Assembly: GCA_039810085.1 (NCBI GenBank)
Contig: JBDHWG010000003.1
Location: forward strand, 218,582-282,581
Reading direction: 5' to 3'
Source: JBDHWG01 sp039810085
GTDB taxonomy: Bacteria > Chloroflexota > Anaerolineae > Epilineales > JAHCIE01
Length of the DNA: 64,000 nt
Part shown: positions 51,522 to 60,034 of the stretch, in pieces
Numbering within the stretch: position 1 is the first letter of the stretch
Layout: the number at the start of each line of letters is the position of its first letter
Made by a program: the position numbers and the translations under genes
Notes under the pieces: generated by a model
Seen by the model: only the letters and a program-made list of their open reading frames with translations
Databases searched by the model: none
What the model was told of the DNA's origin: nothing

Positions 51522-52877
51522 ATGCGGAAACTGGTTCTCGGAACCCTTGTCATCCTCATCGTTCTGTTCGCGGCGGCTTGCGCCAGCACACCGGCCGCGC
51601 CCAGTACGGCCCAGCAGCCGGCCCAGAGCGCAGCCCAGCAGCCGGCGCAAAACGCTGCCCAGGCGCCAGCACAGAATGCGGCTCAGCCGGCGGCGAAAGC
51701 CGGCGCGGAGAAAACGGTCACGATTGGATTCACCACATCTCAGACTGGCTCCGCCAACCTGGAATCAGGTCGGCAGACCAACGGCTTCAAGATGTGGATG
51801 GACGAGATCAACAGCAAGGGCGGCCTGAAGCTCGCCGACGGCACAGTCCTCAAGTTCACGTCGAAGTCGTATGACGACGAGAGCAAGAAGGACCGCGTCC
51901 AGGAGCTTTACACTAAGCTCATCAACGACGACAAGGCCGACTTCCTCATCAGCCCCTACAGCAGCGGTCTCGCCGATGCTGTCGCCGTGGTCGCCGAGCA
52001 GAACGGCAAGATCATGATCACGGCGGGCGCGGCCTCCGACTCGACCCACCAGCAGGGCTACACCCTGGTCTACCAGACCTACACCCCGGCGAGCCGCTAC
52101 CTCACCGGCGCGATTGACCTTCTCGCCAAGCTCGACCCCAACGCCAAGAAGATCGCCATCATCCACGAGAAGGACAAGTTCTCGACCGACGTGGTGAACG
52201 CGGCGGCGAAGTACGCCCAGGACAAGGGCTACACCGTCATGATTAATGAGGGCTACGACACCGGCACCGCCGACTTCTCAGCCTTCATCAACAAGGTGCC
52301 GGCCGACGCCGACGCCATCATCGGCGGCGGCCACTTCGCCGACGGCGAGACGTTCGCCAAGCAACTCGCCGAGAAGAACACCAAGGCCAAGTTCATCTCG
52401 CTGCTCGTCGCCCCGCCGGAGCCGAAGTTCTCCGAGATTGGCGCGGCGGCCCAGGGTATCGTCGGGCCGTCCCAGTGGGAGCCGACCGTCAAGTACAGCG
52501 CCGACGCCGCCAAGGCCGCCAACATGGAGTGGTACGGGCCATCCGTCGCCGACTTCGTGAACGCCTATAAGACCAAGTACAACGAAGACCCGTCGTACCA
52601 CGCGGCGGGCGGCTACACGGCTGGTCTGATCCTCCAGAAGGCGCTGGAGAAGGCCGGCTCGACCGACAAGGACAAGGTCAAGGCCGCCCTCGACAGCACG
52701 GCCATGATGACGATGTTCGGGCCGCTCAAGTTCGATACCGACAAGCAACACGGCTTGCAGACCGGCCACGACATGGTCTACGTCCAGTGGCAGAAGGGCG
52801 CGGACGGCAAGCTGGCGAAGCAGGTTGTGTGGCCTGAGGCCAGCAAGACCGCCAGCGGGGTCTACCCGCTGCGCTGA
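51522..52877 (+). CDS. livJ: Branched-chain amino-acid ABC transporter substrate-binding lipoprotein
   Basis: A 451-aa type I periplasmic-binding-like protein. Signal peptide with lipobox LFAAAC (Cys near 23, lipid anchor), then a 40-residue AQQPAQ/NAAQ-rich linker, then the Peripla_BP_6 domain (about 65-440: KTVTIGFTTSQTGSANLESG ... HAAGGYTAGLILQKALEKAG). It captures branched-chain amino acids or a related amino acid. AAGAGGAG precedes the ATG at 51522. First gene of a five-gene operon. Confidence 0.9.
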   Translation: MRKLVLGTLVILIVLFAAACASTPAAPSTAQQPAQSAAQQPAQNAAQAPAQNAAQPAAKAGAEKTVTIGFTTSQTGSANLESGRQTNGFKMWMDEINSKGGLKLADGTVLKFTSKSYDDESKKDRVQELYTKLINDDKADFLISPYSSGLADAVAVVAEQNGKIMITAGAASDSTHQQGYTLVYQTYTPASRYLTGAIDLLAKLDPNAKKIAIIHEKDKFSTDVVNAAAKYAQDKGYTVMINEGYDTGTADFSAFINKVPADADAIIGGGHFADGETFAKQLAEKNTKAKFISLLVAPPEPKFSEIGAAAQGIVGPSQWEPTVKYSADAAKAANMEWYGPSVADFVNAYKTKYNEDPSYHAAGGYTAGLILQKALEKAGSTDKDKVKAALDSTAMMTMFGPLKFDTDKQHGLQTGHDMVYVQWQKGADGKLAKQVVWPEASKTASGVYPLR

Positions 52878-52967
52878 TAGAGACTGTGGAACGGTCGGGG
52901 GATGGACGTGAGGGAGCCGTCCGCCCCCGACCGCGATTTCGGCGATTGCGCGTCCCTTGGAGAGACA

Positions 52968-53831
52968 ATGCCTAACCAATTGTTGCAGTCCCTGGTTGAC
53001 GGCTTATTGCTCGGCTCTGTGTATGGGGTCGCAGCCATGGGCCTCACGCTCATCTGGGGTGTCATGCGGGTGATCAACCTCACCCACGGGCCACTCATCG
53101 TCGTCGGCATGTTCGCTACATACCTGCTGTTCACCCACCTTGGCCTCAACCCCTACCTGGGCCTGGTGCTGGTCGCCATTCTGGGTTTGCTGGCGGGACT
53201 GGCCGTCTACTTCATCGCGGTGCAGCGCGTCATCAACGCGCCCTACCTCTCCAGCCTGTTATCCACGTATGCCGTCAGCATGATCCTCATCGGCGTCGGC
53301 ACATTCGTGTTCACGTCGTCGCCGCAGAACGTGGATTATACCCTCGGCACGTGGGGCCTGGGCGCGCTGAGCGTTCCCGGCAACCGCGTCGTCGGCGCGA
53401 TCACGGCCTTCATCGTGGCGGGCCTGCTCTACCTGTTCCTCAACCGCACACGACCGGGCAAAGCCATTCGCGCCGTCGCCAACAACCGCGCGGCGGCTGA
53501 GCTGATGGGCATTCCCTCCAACCGCATCCTGGCGCTCAGTTTCGGCATCGGCGCGATGCTGGCCGTCGTTGCGGGCGGCGTGATTGCCACGTTCTTCCCG
53601 TTCACCGTCCTGAGCGGCAGCGACTACCAGCTCAAGTCATTCGTCATCGGCGTGCTGGGCGGTCTGGGCAACCCCATCGGCGCGCTCGTCGGCGGGCTGC
53701 TCCTGGGCATTGTGGAGGGCGTCGTCCCGATGTTCATGCCCGTCGGCTGGGTTCCCGTTCTTGAGTTCGGCCTTTTCATCGCCGCCCTGGTCTTCTTCCC
53801 CAACGGGCTATTTGGAGCGCGACGACGATGA
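52968..53831 (+). CDS. livH: Branched-chain amino-acid ABC transporter permease LivH
   Basis: A 287-aa membrane protein with about eight hydrophobic segments and the BPD_transp_2 pattern: GLTLIWGVMRVINLTHGPLI, AVANNRAAAELMGIP and ALVGGLLLGIVEG. ATG 52968 with TTGGAGAGACA upstream; the longer frame to 52902 is hydrophilic. Overlaps livM by 4 nt. Confidence 0.93.
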   Translation: MPNQLLQSLVDGLLLGSVYGVAAMGLTLIWGVMRVINLTHGPLIVVGMFATYLLFTHLGLNPYLGLVLVAILGLLAGLAVYFIAVQRVINAPYLSSLLSTYAVSMILIGVGTFVFTSSPQNVDYTLGTWGLGALSVPGNRVVGAITAFIVAGLLYLFLNRTRPGKAIRAVANNRAAAELMGIPSNRILALSFGIGAMLAVVAGGVIATFFPFTVLSGSDYQLKSFVIGVLGGLGNPIGALVGGLLLGIVEGVVPMFMPVGWVPVLEFGLFIAALVFFPNGLFGARRR

Positions 53832-54850
53832 GCACAGCGACACAAACCCTGCCACAGACTGCCCCCGCGTTAGGCACAGTCGGCGCCACTCTGCGCAAGC
53901 CATCCTTCTGGGTGGTCAACGGTTTATTGCTCGTCGTCGGTGTCCTGCCGCTCATCACGGGCAACAGCACGCTGCGCGAGTCGATCTTTACCGTGCTGAT
54001 CTCCGCCGCCCTGGCCGCCAGCCTCAACATCCTGATGGGCTACACCGGCTACGTCAACTTCGGCAACATCGTCTTCTTCGGCCTCGGCGGCTACGTCGGC
54101 TTCTTCGCCATGAGCGCCCTGGGGTGGAACCTGTTCCCGTCGATGCTGCTCGGCGGCCTCGTCTCCGGCCTCCTGGCGGCGCTGCTTGGCTTCGCCCTGC
54201 TGCGGCTGCGCGGCGCCTACTTCGCCCTGGCAACTATCGGCGTCAACGAGGCGGCGCGCGCGTTCGTCGCCAACTTTGAGCCGTTCGGCGCATCCACCGG
54301 CATGCACATCAACTTCGGCGTATACAGCCAGTACGGCGGCGCGGCCAGCGCCTTGCAGCTGAGCTACATCCTGATGCTGATCGTCGCCATCGTCGTGGCC
54401 TGCGTCAGTTTCTTCGTCAAGGACTCGCGCCTCGGCCTGGGCCTGTTCAGCATCCGCGAGGATGAGGACGCGGCCATCGTGATGGGCGTCAATGCCTGGC
54501 GCTACAAGACCATCGCGTACGTCCTGTCGGCCGTCTTCCCGGGCATCATCGGCGTGATCTTCTTCTTCAAGAACGGCAACATCGAGCCGCTGGATGCGTT
54601 CCCCTTCCAGCGCTCGCTGGAAATCCTGGTCATGGTCATGCTCGGCGGCAACGGCACGGTGCTCGGCCCGATCCTGGGCGCAGGCATCTACCAGCAGATG
54701 CGCGGCTTCCTGCTGACCAACGACCTGTTCAAGAACTTGCAACTCGCCTTCGCCGGCCTGGCGCTGCTTCTGATCGTGCTGTTCGTCCCGTCTGGCCTCG
54801 TCGGCTGGATACGCGGCCGGTTCCCCGTGACCCGGAGGTGGCTGGAATGA
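53828..54850 (+). CDS. livM: Branched-chain amino-acid ABC transporter permease LivM
   Basis: A 340-aa permease starting in the 4-nt overlap with livH. About nine membrane segments, with LMGYTGYVNFGNIVFFGLGG, IREDEDAAIVMGVNAWRYKT (the LivM EAA-like loop) and MVMLGGNGTVLGPILGAGIY. It forms the channel with LivH. Confidence 0.93.
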   Translation: MSTATQTLPQTAPALGTVGATLRKPSFWVVNGLLLVVGVLPLITGNSTLRESIFTVLISAALAASLNILMGYTGYVNFGNIVFFGLGGYVGFFAMSALGWNLFPSMLLGGLVSGLLAALLGFALLRLRGAYFALATIGVNEAARAFVANFEPFGASTGMHINFGVYSQYGGAASALQLSYILMLIVAIVVACVSFFVKDSRLGLGLFSIREDEDAAIVMGVNAWRYKTIAYVLSAVFPGIIGVIFFFKNGNIEPLDAFPFQRSLEILVMVMLGGNGTVLGPILGAGIYQQMRGFLLTNDLFKNLQLAFAGLALLLIVLFVPSGLVGWIRGRFPVTRRWLE

Positions 54851-55632
54851 CGATGCTTACCGTCGAGAATATCAGCAAGCGTTTCGGCGGCCTCCAGGCC
54901 CTCAGCGAAGTCTCATTTGAGCTGCCGGAGGGGCAGATCCTCGGCCTCATCGGCCCTAACGGCGCGGGCAAGACGACGATGTTCAACGTCGTCAACTCGG
55001 TCTACCCATCGGACACCGGCCGCGTCATCTTCCGCGGCGACGACATCACCAAGGGGCCGCCCAACAAGGTGGCGCACCTGGGCATGGCGCGCACACACCA
55101 GGTGGTGCGCCCGCTCAACGACCTGACAGTGCTTGAGAACGTCATGGTCGGGGCATGCTTCGGGCGCGAGCACAAGCGCCTCAAGGACGCGGCGGGCGTG
55201 GCGAAGGAGGTGCTGGCGCGGGTCGGCCTGGCGGAGCGCGCCAACCAGCTCGCCGGCAGCCTCAACGTGGCGCAGAAGAAACGCCTGGAGCTAGCGCGCG
55301 CCCTGGCCGCTCGCCCATACCTGCTTCTGCTGGACGAGGTACTGGCCGGTCTCAACCCGTCCGAGGTCGCCATGATGGTGGACCTCATCAAGCGCATCCG
55401 CGACGAGGGCGTGACCATCCTCATGATCGAGCACCTGATGCACGCCGTGATGAACGTCTCGGACCGCGTCCTGGTGCTCGACTTCGGCAAGCTCATCGCC
55501 ACGGGCACACCGGACGAAGTCGTGAACAACCCCCAGGTCATCGAGGCGTACCTGGGCGACCCGAAGCTGGCCGAGAGTCTGATGGGCAGCGACGAGGAAG
55601 CGGCCGCGCCGACGCCGGCCGAGGGAGCGTGA
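54847..55632 (+). CDS. livG: Branched-chain amino-acid ABC transporter ATP-binding protein LivG
   Basis: A 261-aa ABC ATPase: Walker A GPNGAGKTTMF, LivG-type Q-loop region, signature NVAQKKRLELARAL (unusual in place of LSGGQ, typical of LivG), Walker B LLLLDEVLAGLNPSE, and H-loop IEHLMH. ATG 54847 gives the classical ATGA overlap with the livM stop; the frame to 54838 uses a GTG inside livM. A LivG C-terminal tail with acidic and Ala-rich residues. Confidence 0.93.
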   Translation: MTMLTVENISKRFGGLQALSEVSFELPEGQILGLIGPNGAGKTTMFNVVNSVYPSDTGRVIFRGDDITKGPPNKVAHLGMARTHQVVRPLNDLTVLENVMVGACFGREHKRLKDAAGVAKEVLARVGLAERANQLAGSLNVAQKKRLELARALAARPYLLLLDEVLAGLNPSEVAMMVDLIKRIRDEGVTILMIEHLMHAVMNVSDRVLVLDFGKLIATGTPDEVVNNPQVIEAYLGDPKLAESLMGSDEEAAAPTPAEGA

Positions 55633-55636
55633 CACC

Positions 55637-56347
55637 ATGGCGGTTCTTGAAGTTGACAACATCACGTCAGGCTACGGCGAGGTCCAGATTCTATGGGGCG
55701 TCTCGCTGAAGCTGGAGCCGAATAAGCTCACCGCCCTTGTCGGCTCCAACGGCGCGGGCAAGACGACCATGCTGCGCACCGTCTGCGGCCTGCTACGGAC
55801 GTGGCAGGGCAAGGTCACGTTCGACGGCGAGGACATCACGCGCGTGCCGGCTTACGCGCGCGCCAATGCCGGGCTGACGCTCGTGCCCGAAGGCCGCCAG
55901 CTCTTTACGGACATGACCGTCCACGAGAACCTCGAGATGGGCGCGTTCACCAAGCGGTCCCAGGCCCACATGAAGAAGAACCTGGACCGCGTCTACGACA
56001 TGTTCCCCCGCCTCAACGAGCGGCGCTGGCAGAAGTCGGGCACGCTCAGCGGCGGCGAGCAGCAGATGCTGGCCGTGGCGCGTGGGCTGATGGCCGAGCC
56101 GCGCGTCCTGATGCTAGACGAGCTGTCGCTGGGTCTCTCGCCGCGCCTGACGCTGGACCTGTTCGCGTCGCTCCAGCGGCTGAAGCAGGAAGGCGTGACG
56201 ATGCTCCTGGTCGAGCAGAACGTGGCGATGGCGATGGCGGTCAGCGACTACGCCTATGTCTTCGGCGAAGGCAAGGTCAAGTTCGAGGGGCCAGCGCGCG
56301 AGCTTGCCAAGAAGCCCGAAATCCGCGAAGCCTACCTGGGCGTGTGA
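55637..56347 (+). CDS. livF: Branched-chain amino-acid ABC transporter ATP-binding protein LivF
   Basis: A 236-aa ABC ATPase: Walker A GSNGAGKTTML, signature TLSGGEQQMLAVARGL, Walker B VLMLDELSLGLSP, and VEQNVAMA. Closes the liv operon; the livG stop is 4 bp before it. Followed by a palindromic repeat at 56368 that may serve as terminator. Confidence 0.93.
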   Translation: MAVLEVDNITSGYGEVQILWGVSLKLEPNKLTALVGSNGAGKTTMLRTVCGLLRTWQGKVTFDGEDITRVPAYARANAGLTLVPEGRQLFTDMTVHENLEMGAFTKRSQAHMKKNLDRVYDMFPRLNERRWQKSGTLSGGEQQMLAVARGLMAEPRVLMLDELSLGLSPRLTLDLFASLQRLKQEGVTMLLVEQNVAMAMAVSDYAYVFGEGKVKFEGPARELAKKPEIREAYLGV

Positions 56348-56367
56348 CCTCTCGCCACAAATATAGG

Positions 56368-56442
56368 AACGCAGAGGCGCAGAGGCGCAGAGTAAGAGAA
56401 GAGATAGTTCTTTCCTCCTCTGCGTCTCTGCGTCTCTGCGTT
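56368..56442. repeat. Dispersed palindromic repeat, AACGCAGAGGCGCAGAGG family
   Basis: AACGCAGAGGCGCAGAGGCG on the left, CTCTGCGTCTCTGCGTTT on the right; 20 bp after livF. Largest and most perfect example of the family in this window. Confidence 0.82.
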
Positions 56443-56465
56443 TCCATCTCCTAAGCTCGCGCGTT

Positions 56466-56493
56466 TTGCGCCGTCTCCGCCGGGCGCTATACT
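56466..56493 (+). promoter_or_regulatory. Promoter of the epimerase gene
   Basis: TTGCGC (56466-56471), 16 bp, TATACT (56488-56493), about 40 bp upstream of the epimerase start. Confidence 0.5.
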
Positions 56494-56533
56494 CTCTCGT
56501 AAGCGACAACAACCGAGGCTGCGGAGGGACGTG

Positions 56534-57535
56534 GTGAGACTCCTGATCCTGGGCGGAACGGTTTTCCTGGGCCGGGCGCTGGTGGATGCGGCGCGGGCGC
56601 AGGGCCACGCGGTGACGCTGTTCAACCGGGGCCAGCACAACCCCGACCTGTACCCCGACGTGGAAAAGCTACGCGGCGACCGCGACGGCGACCTGAGCGC
56701 CCTCGACGGGCGGGAGTGGGATGCCGTCATCGATACGTGCGGCTACGTGCCGCGCATCGTGCGCGCGTCGGCCGAGCGGCTCGCCGACCGCGTCGGCCAC
56801 TACACCTTCATCTCCAGCATCTCCGTCTACGCCAATTTTGAGGGCGACGGCCCCGACGAGGCGTCGCCCGTGGGCAAGCTAGAGGATAAGACGGTGGAGG
56901 AAATTACCGGCGAGACGTACGGGCCGCTCAAGGCGCTGTGCGAGCAGGCGGTCGAGACGGGCCTGCCCGGCCGGGCGCTCATCATTCGCCCCGGCCTCAT
57001 CGTTGGGCCGCACGACAACCTCGACCGCTTCACCTACTGGCCGTACCGCATCGCCCACGGCGGTGACGTGATAGCGCCCGATTACCCGGACATGGCGGTG
57101 CAGATTATCGACGTGCGCGACCTGGCCGAGTGGACAATCCGCATGGTCGAACAGCATCGTACTGGTGTGTATAACGCGACCGGCCCTCAAGACCCGCTGA
57201 CCTTCGCCGACGTCCTCGACGCCTGCTGCGCCGTCACAAGCAGCGATGCCCACATCGCCTGGGTCGATGAGGACTTCTTGCTAGAGCAGGGCGTCGGGCC
57301 GTGGATCGAGATGCCGCTGTGGATACCGTCGAGCGAGAACTCGGCCCTCTCGAAGACGTCCATCCGCCGCGCCCTGGATGCAGGACTCACCTTCCGGCCG
57401 CTGACGACCACCATTCAGGATACCCTGGTGTGGGCCATGACGCGGCCTGTGGACATCCAGTGGCGAGCGGGCATGAGACGCGAACGCGAACGCGCGCTGC
57501 TGGACACGTGGCGGCAGCGGCAGGGGGCGGGATAG
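56534..57535 (+). CDS. NAD-dependent epimerase/reductase (extended SDR-like)
   Basis: A 333-aa protein starting RLLILGGTVFLGRALVDAAR (Rossmann GGxxFLG), with CGYVP near 75, SSISVY, and TYGPLKALCE (Y-x3-K catalytic pair), characteristic of NAD-dependent epimerase/dehydratase or RNA-binding-like (CSP41) SDR proteins. GTG 56534 is 6 nt from a GGAGG site; GTG 56531 is an alternative. Substrate unknown, probably a nucleotide sugar or isoflavone-type reductant. Confidence 0.82.
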   Translation: MRLLILGGTVFLGRALVDAARAQGHAVTLFNRGQHNPDLYPDVEKLRGDRDGDLSALDGREWDAVIDTCGYVPRIVRASAERLADRVGHYTFISSISVYANFEGDGPDEASPVGKLEDKTVEEITGETYGPLKALCEQAVETGLPGRALIIRPGLIVGPHDNLDRFTYWPYRIAHGGDVIAPDYPDMAVQIIDVRDLAEWTIRMVEQHRTGVYNATGPQDPLTFADVLDACCAVTSSDAHIAWVDEDFLLEQGVGPWIEMPLWIPSSENSALSKTSIRRALDAGLTFRPLTTTIQDTLVWAMTRPVDIQWRAGMRRERERALLDTWRQRQGAG

Positions 57536-57561
57536 CGTCCACAACCATACGGGAGAAGCCC

Positions 57562-58347
57562 ATGCTCCTGCGCGACGACCCGAACGGCCCTATCGTTATC
57601 ACCCAGCCCGCCCACGCCTGGATGGCCGGTCAGTTGGCCGCCGCGTGGGGCAATGACACCTTTGGCGAGGTCTCACCGCGCGACGAGGTGCGCCTGGCCG
57701 CCGCGCAGCACGACATCGGCTGGCTTGCCTGGGAGCAAGCCCCAACACTGAATCGGCGCACCGGCCGCCCCTACACCTTCCTAGAGCTACCGACCGGCGA
57801 CCATGTGCGCATCTGGTCCACCGCCGCGCCGGCGATGCTCGTCGAGAGCCGCTATGCCGCGCTCCTCGTCTCGCTGCACTTCACCGGCCTGTATGCTCGC
57901 CACAACTACGAGCGTGACACGCCAGCGGAGGCGCGCGCCGCCCGCGAGCTTGTCGCGCGACAGACGGCATTCGAGGCGCACATGACGGACGCCTTGCGCC
58001 GCGAGCCGCGCTACGCGGCTGCCACCACGCCTGAGATGATCGCTCGCAACCGCCGCCTCGTCGCCGTGTGGGACGCGCTGTCCCTGGCGCTGTGCATGGG
58101 TCTGCGCGCCGCGCGCACGTTCGAGCGCGTCCCGACCGCCGACGGCGAGACGACGCTGACGTTGACGCCGGCGAGGGGGAATGGGGGTATCACGGTCGCG
58201 CCGTGGCCGTTTGCTGCGCGTGAGGTCACGCTGGCCGTCGAAGGGCGGCGGCTTGGGGACACATTCGACGACGAGGAAGCGATGCGCGACGCGCTCGGCC
58301 GCGCGTCGTGGGTCACGCTAGAGTTTCATCTATGCAACGCCTTATGA
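57562..58347 (+). CDS. DUF3891 family protein
   Basis: A 261-aa protein with the DUF3891 start LLRDDPNGPIVITQPAHAWM, EVRLAAAQHDIGWLAWE and RNRRLVAVWDALSLALCMGL. His and Asp residues in the first two blocks hint at an HD-like metal site; no function is known for the family. It follows the epimerase by 26 bp and may be co-transcribed. ATG 57562 is chosen; the long frame from 57301 lies in the epimerase in another frame. Confidence 0.85.
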   Translation: MLLRDDPNGPIVITQPAHAWMAGQLAAAWGNDTFGEVSPRDEVRLAAAQHDIGWLAWEQAPTLNRRTGRPYTFLELPTGDHVRIWSTAAPAMLVESRYAALLVSLHFTGLYARHNYERDTPAEARAARELVARQTAFEAHMTDALRREPRYAAATTPEMIARNRRLVAVWDALSLALCMGLRAARTFERVPTADGETTLTLTPARGNGGITVAPWPFAAREVTLAVEGRRLGDTFDDEEAMRDALGRASWVTLEFHLCNAL

Positions 58348-58370
58348 GACAAAGCGCAGCGATTAAGCCT

Positions 58371-58571
58371 GTCATTGCGAGACCCCCAAGTCCTGTGACG
58401 GCATGCGCCGACACGAGAACACCGCCATATTGTCATTGCGAGCGAACGCGAAGCAATCCCCCGCCGTTGCGATTGACGGTCTGGATAACTATGGCGTATC
58501 CGTTGCCCGGCGGGAGATTGCTTCGTCGGCGGGGGCGGAGTACCACCCCCGCACCCCGTCCTCGCAATGAC
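58371..58571. repeat. CATTGCGAG palindromic element, long form
   Basis: GTCATTGCGA occurs at 58371 and again at 58432 (with GCGAAGCAATCCC), and the mate CTCGCAATGAC ends at 58571, with GATTGCTTCG inside. This is an enlarged copy of the class seen at 28910. It separates DUF3891 and the TolB-like gene. No protein is supported here. Confidence 0.75.
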
Positions 58572-58616
58572 CACTAACGATGAAGCATTGGATGGCCTGA
58601 CGTCAGGAGTAGTATC

Positions 58617-59945
58617 ATGACCGACTCTCGCCCGTCGTCTCGCACCTTCGCCGTAATTGGCGCGGCGCTCGGCTGCGCCGCGCTCCTCGTCTGCGTGTGT
58701 ACCGCCACCGCAGTTGGCGCCTGGCTGTTCGCCCGCCCGACGCTGGCCGGGTTGCCAGGGGCTGCCTTCCTCCGCTCGGGGGCCGTCAACCGCATCGCCT
58801 ATCAAGGCAGCGACGGCAACATCTACACCATCCGCCCGGATGGGTCGGACCAGCGCGCCCTCACCACGGACGGTGAGGCCGGACCAGGGGCCACGCGCCT
58901 GTATCGCTTCCCAACGTGGTCACCGGACGGGCGTTATGTCGCGTTCATCGACATCAAGGCCCAGGGCGGCGCGACCGACTCGCAGCTCGTGGCCGCGCCC
59001 GCCGATGGCGGCGGCAGCCAGGTCCTCCACAAATCCGGCGCGGCTCAGCCATTCTACCTGTACTGGTCGCCGGACAGCCGCCAGGTTGCGTTCCTGGAAA
59101 GCTCCGGTCAGAGTCTAGCGCTGCGTCTGGCGGCGTTGGGCCAGAGCGACGCGCCGGCGCTGGCAAACGGTTCGCCCTTCTACTTCGTCTGGTCGCCGGA
59201 TAGCCGACGGCTGGCGTTCCATGTCGGCGGCTTGCGCAACGCGCTGTCGCCGGATGCGCGGGTCGGCCTGTTCGAGCCAGGTGGTGGCGAGACCGGCCCA
59301 GTGGATGAGCCGCCGGCGCTCTTCCTGGCCCCCGATTGGTCCCCGGATGGCGCGAGCATCATCTACGCCCGACGCTCCGCCGACGGGAGTGAGATAGTCG
59401 CCCTCGATGCCAACGGCGCGAATGGCCGCGTGCTGCTACCGTTCAACGGCGGCGTGTCCTTCGCCTGGTCGCCGACGGGCCGGCAGATTGCGTACATTCT
59501 GAGTGAGAACCCAGAGCTTGAGGGCCTGGGGCAGATTGCCTTCGGCAAGCTCAGCGTCATGAACCCCGACGGCAGTGGGCAGCGCACGCTGGTCGAGGAC
59601 GACGTACTGTCGTTCTTCTGGTCGCCGGATGGCACGAAGCTCGCCTATATCACCATCTCGACCGACGAGCAAAGCCCGGCCCGCCTCAAGCTGGCGGTGG
59701 TGGATGCGGCCACGGGCGAGACGCGCACCCGCGCTCTGTTCACGCCGGCGGCCGGTTTCACCTCCTTCATCCCCTACTTCGACCAGTACCTCCGCTCGGT
59801 ACGCATGTGGTCGCCGGACAGCTCGTCGCTGGTCTACACGGCCCGCGATCCCGACGGCAAGGCCGGTCTGTACGTTGTCGATGCCGCAAATGGCGAGCCG
59901 AAGCGGATTGCGGACGGCGTTCAGGCGATCTGGAGTTGGCAGTAG
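58617..59945 (+). CDS. TolB-like beta-propeller membrane-anchored protein
   Basis: A 442-aa protein. One N-terminal membrane segment (about 10-38: TFAVIGAALGCAALLVCVCT), then WD40/PD40 repeats with the recurrent WSPDSRxxAF pattern (for example YWSPDSRQVAFLES, VWSPDSRRLAFH, FFWSPDGTKLAYI), six or so blades from about 60 on. It should face the outside. PD40 propellers bind proteins or peptides; no pathway link is visible. Start is ATG 58617 with GGAGTAG upstream. Confidence 0.85.
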   Translation: MTDSRPSSRTFAVIGAALGCAALLVCVCTATAVGAWLFARPTLAGLPGAAFLRSGAVNRIAYQGSDGNIYTIRPDGSDQRALTTDGEAGPGATRLYRFPTWSPDGRYVAFIDIKAQGGATDSQLVAAPADGGGSQVLHKSGAAQPFYLYWSPDSRQVAFLESSGQSLALRLAALGQSDAPALANGSPFYFVWSPDSRRLAFHVGGLRNALSPDARVGLFEPGGGETGPVDEPPALFLAPDWSPDGASIIYARRSADGSEIVALDANGANGRVLLPFNGGVSFAWSPTGRQIAYILSENPELEGLGQIAFGKLSVMNPDGSGQRTLVEDDVLSFFWSPDGTKLAYITISTDEQSPARLKLAVVDAATGETRTRALFTPAAGFTSFIPYFDQYLRSVRMWSPDSSSLVYTARDPDGKAGLYVVDAANGEPKRIADGVQAIWSWQ

Positions 59946-59980
59946 GCTGGCTCTACGCTCTCGCACACTCGTTCTAACGC

Positions 59981-60009
59981 TTGCATTTCGACCCTCGCGG
60001 TGCTACACT
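59981..60009 (+). promoter_or_regulatory. Promoter of dnaX
   Basis: TTGCAT (59981-59986), exactly 17 bp, TACACT (60004-60009), 26 bp before the dnaX ATG. Confidence 0.6.
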
Positions 60010-60034
60010 TCGCCGACACGCGGGAGGAGATAGC

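Noticed and set aside
53924..54742. 272-codon minus-strand frame opposite livM
   Set aside because: Shadow of a membrane permease; Gln/Glu/Asp-rich and without motif.
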